64,000 nucleotides of DNA from CAYNRG01 sp047973125 (GTDB lineage Bacteria > Bacillota_I > Bacilli_A > Erysipelotrichales > Erysipelotrichaceae): positions 119,111 to 183,110 of the forward strand of contig JBKEBK010000022.1 in the NCBI GenBank assembly GCA_047973125.1, given 5' to 3'. This document shows, one piece after another, positions 63,393 through 64,000 of the stretch. The position numbers and the translations under genes are program-made. Within the stretch, counting starts at the first letter, position 1. The number at the start of each line of letters is the position of its first letter. Under the pieces are notes generated by a model. It worked only from the letters and a program-made list of their open reading frames with translations, did not search any database and was not told the origin of the DNA.

Positions 63393-64000
63393 ATGAATTT
63401 TATAAATAGAGCTTGGAAGTATATTACAAGAAAGTTATCAAAATCAATTTTATTAGGTTTAACTTTCTTTATCGTTGGGAATTTAATTTTAGTTTGCTTA
63501 GGTGTAATGGCAGCTGCAGAGAATGCTAAGAGTATTACGCGTAATTCAATGAATCCTGTTATTAAGTATTTTATTGATTATGAAAATTTTTATGATGATC
63601 ATAAAGATGATGAAGATTATGATTATAAAAGTGCGCCATTTATAACGGTAGATGAAATTAAAAATATACTTAAAGATGAGCGAGTTACTACCGCAAATTC
63701 TTTGAGGGTAGCGATGGCACAGGCATATGATTTTGATGCTGTACACATTGATAATGATCAGATGAATGATAGCTCTGAAGGTGCAATGATTGGTGTAGAT
63801 CCTGGAATATATAATAATGATAAAGAATATAATATCACTATTAAGGGTAATAGTTCAGATTCAATGATTGAATTTGAAAATGGCACATATAAGATGGTAG
63901 AAAATGAAGGTCGTTTCTATAATCAAAGTGAAATTGATAATGGTGATATGGTTGCGGTCATAACTAAAGAATTAGCTGATTTAAATGGCTTAATTGTTGG
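63393..64000 (+). CDS. ABC transporter permease, FtsX/MacB type (partial)
   Basis: The first 202 codons of a permease cut by the window end. N-terminal helix after a basic start (LSKSILLGLTFFIVGNLILVCLGVMAAAENA), then a long extracellular domain (about 60-200 and beyond), the usual arrangement in MacB-PCD/FtsX-like exporters. Ribosome site AGAGGAT. Downstream ATPase not seen. Function cannot be given without the rest. Confidence 0.75.
   Translation, partial: MNFINRAWKYITRKLSKSILLGLTFFIVGNLILVCLGVMAAAENAKSITRNSMNPVIKYFIDYENFYDDHKDDEDYDYKSAPFITVDEIKNILKDERVTTANSLRVAMAQAYDFDAVHIDNDQMNDSSEGAMIGVDPGIYNNDKEYNITIKGNSSDSMIEFENGTYKMVENEGRFYNQSEIDNGDMVAVITKELADLNGLIV

Noticed and set aside
1..64000. 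Mycoplasma-type code with TGA as Trp
   Set aside because: TGA ends several clear genes (for example the alcohol dehydrogenase at 15163 and uvrB at 60959) and Trp is TGG throughout.

Overview
The window comes from a very AT-rich Gram-positive-type bacterium, most likely a low-GC Firmicute of the Erysipelotrichia/Mollicutes-neighbour kind. The evidence is strong AGGAGG-type ribosome sites, the eno-secG-rnr-smpB order, FprA, YitT, MgtE, YfhO and QueH, and frequent TTG and GTG starts. TGA is used as a stop (for example 15161-15163), so the code is standard and this is not a Mycoplasma. The lineage is inference; no 16S rRNA or ribosomal protein gene is present to settle it.

1-32427 is ordinary chromosome. 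It holds the end of enolase, secG, rnr-smpB, an amidohydrolase, two large membrane proteins of the YfhO type, a HAD phosphatase, an esterase and a GH36 alpha-galactosidase. An alcohol/aldehyde dehydrogenase pair, a flavodiiron protein and a K+ channel follow, then rlmA, a cyclophilin, yitT and mgtE (behind a possible leader peptide). The queuosine operon tgt-queA-queH lies divergent to a small membrane protein/ArsR pair. An envelope O-acetylation cluster (lipoprotein, MBOAT, DHHW) and an rRNA uracil methyltransferase close the region.

32428-38162 is an accessory island of visibly different base and codon use: a restriction-modification locus. It has a cytosine-5 methyltransferase with an N-terminal HTH, and a second methyltransferase fused in frame to a PD-(D/E)XK nuclease that also has its own ribosome site and ATG. 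An ASCH protein sits upstream of the fusion, followed by a controller-like HTH gene broken by a stop codon and long decayed stretches.

38163-48378 is catabolic: a GntR/FCD repressor divergent from a MalY-type aminotransferase and an APC permease, a GH29 fucosidase, and a LacI-controlled sugar ABC transporter operon ending in a PfkB kinase.

48493-56820 is a complete type II-A CRISPR-Cas locus just downstream of tRNA-His: cas9 (1329 aa), tracrRNA, cas1, cas2, a csn2-like gene of unusual length, and an array of 23 identical 36-nt repeats with 22 spacers. The tracrRNA anti-repeat lies between cas9 and cas1, and its promoter -35 box is inside the cas9 tail. The array promoter likewise starts inside the csn2 tail, leaving only 28 nt between csn2 and the first repeat. 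This compact layout is the most notable system in the window.

56869-64000 returns to chromosome: a GNAT, galE, a secreted thermonuclease, uvrB, a two-gene ABC exporter, a tandem GNAT and the start of an FtsX/MacB-like permease cut by the window edge.
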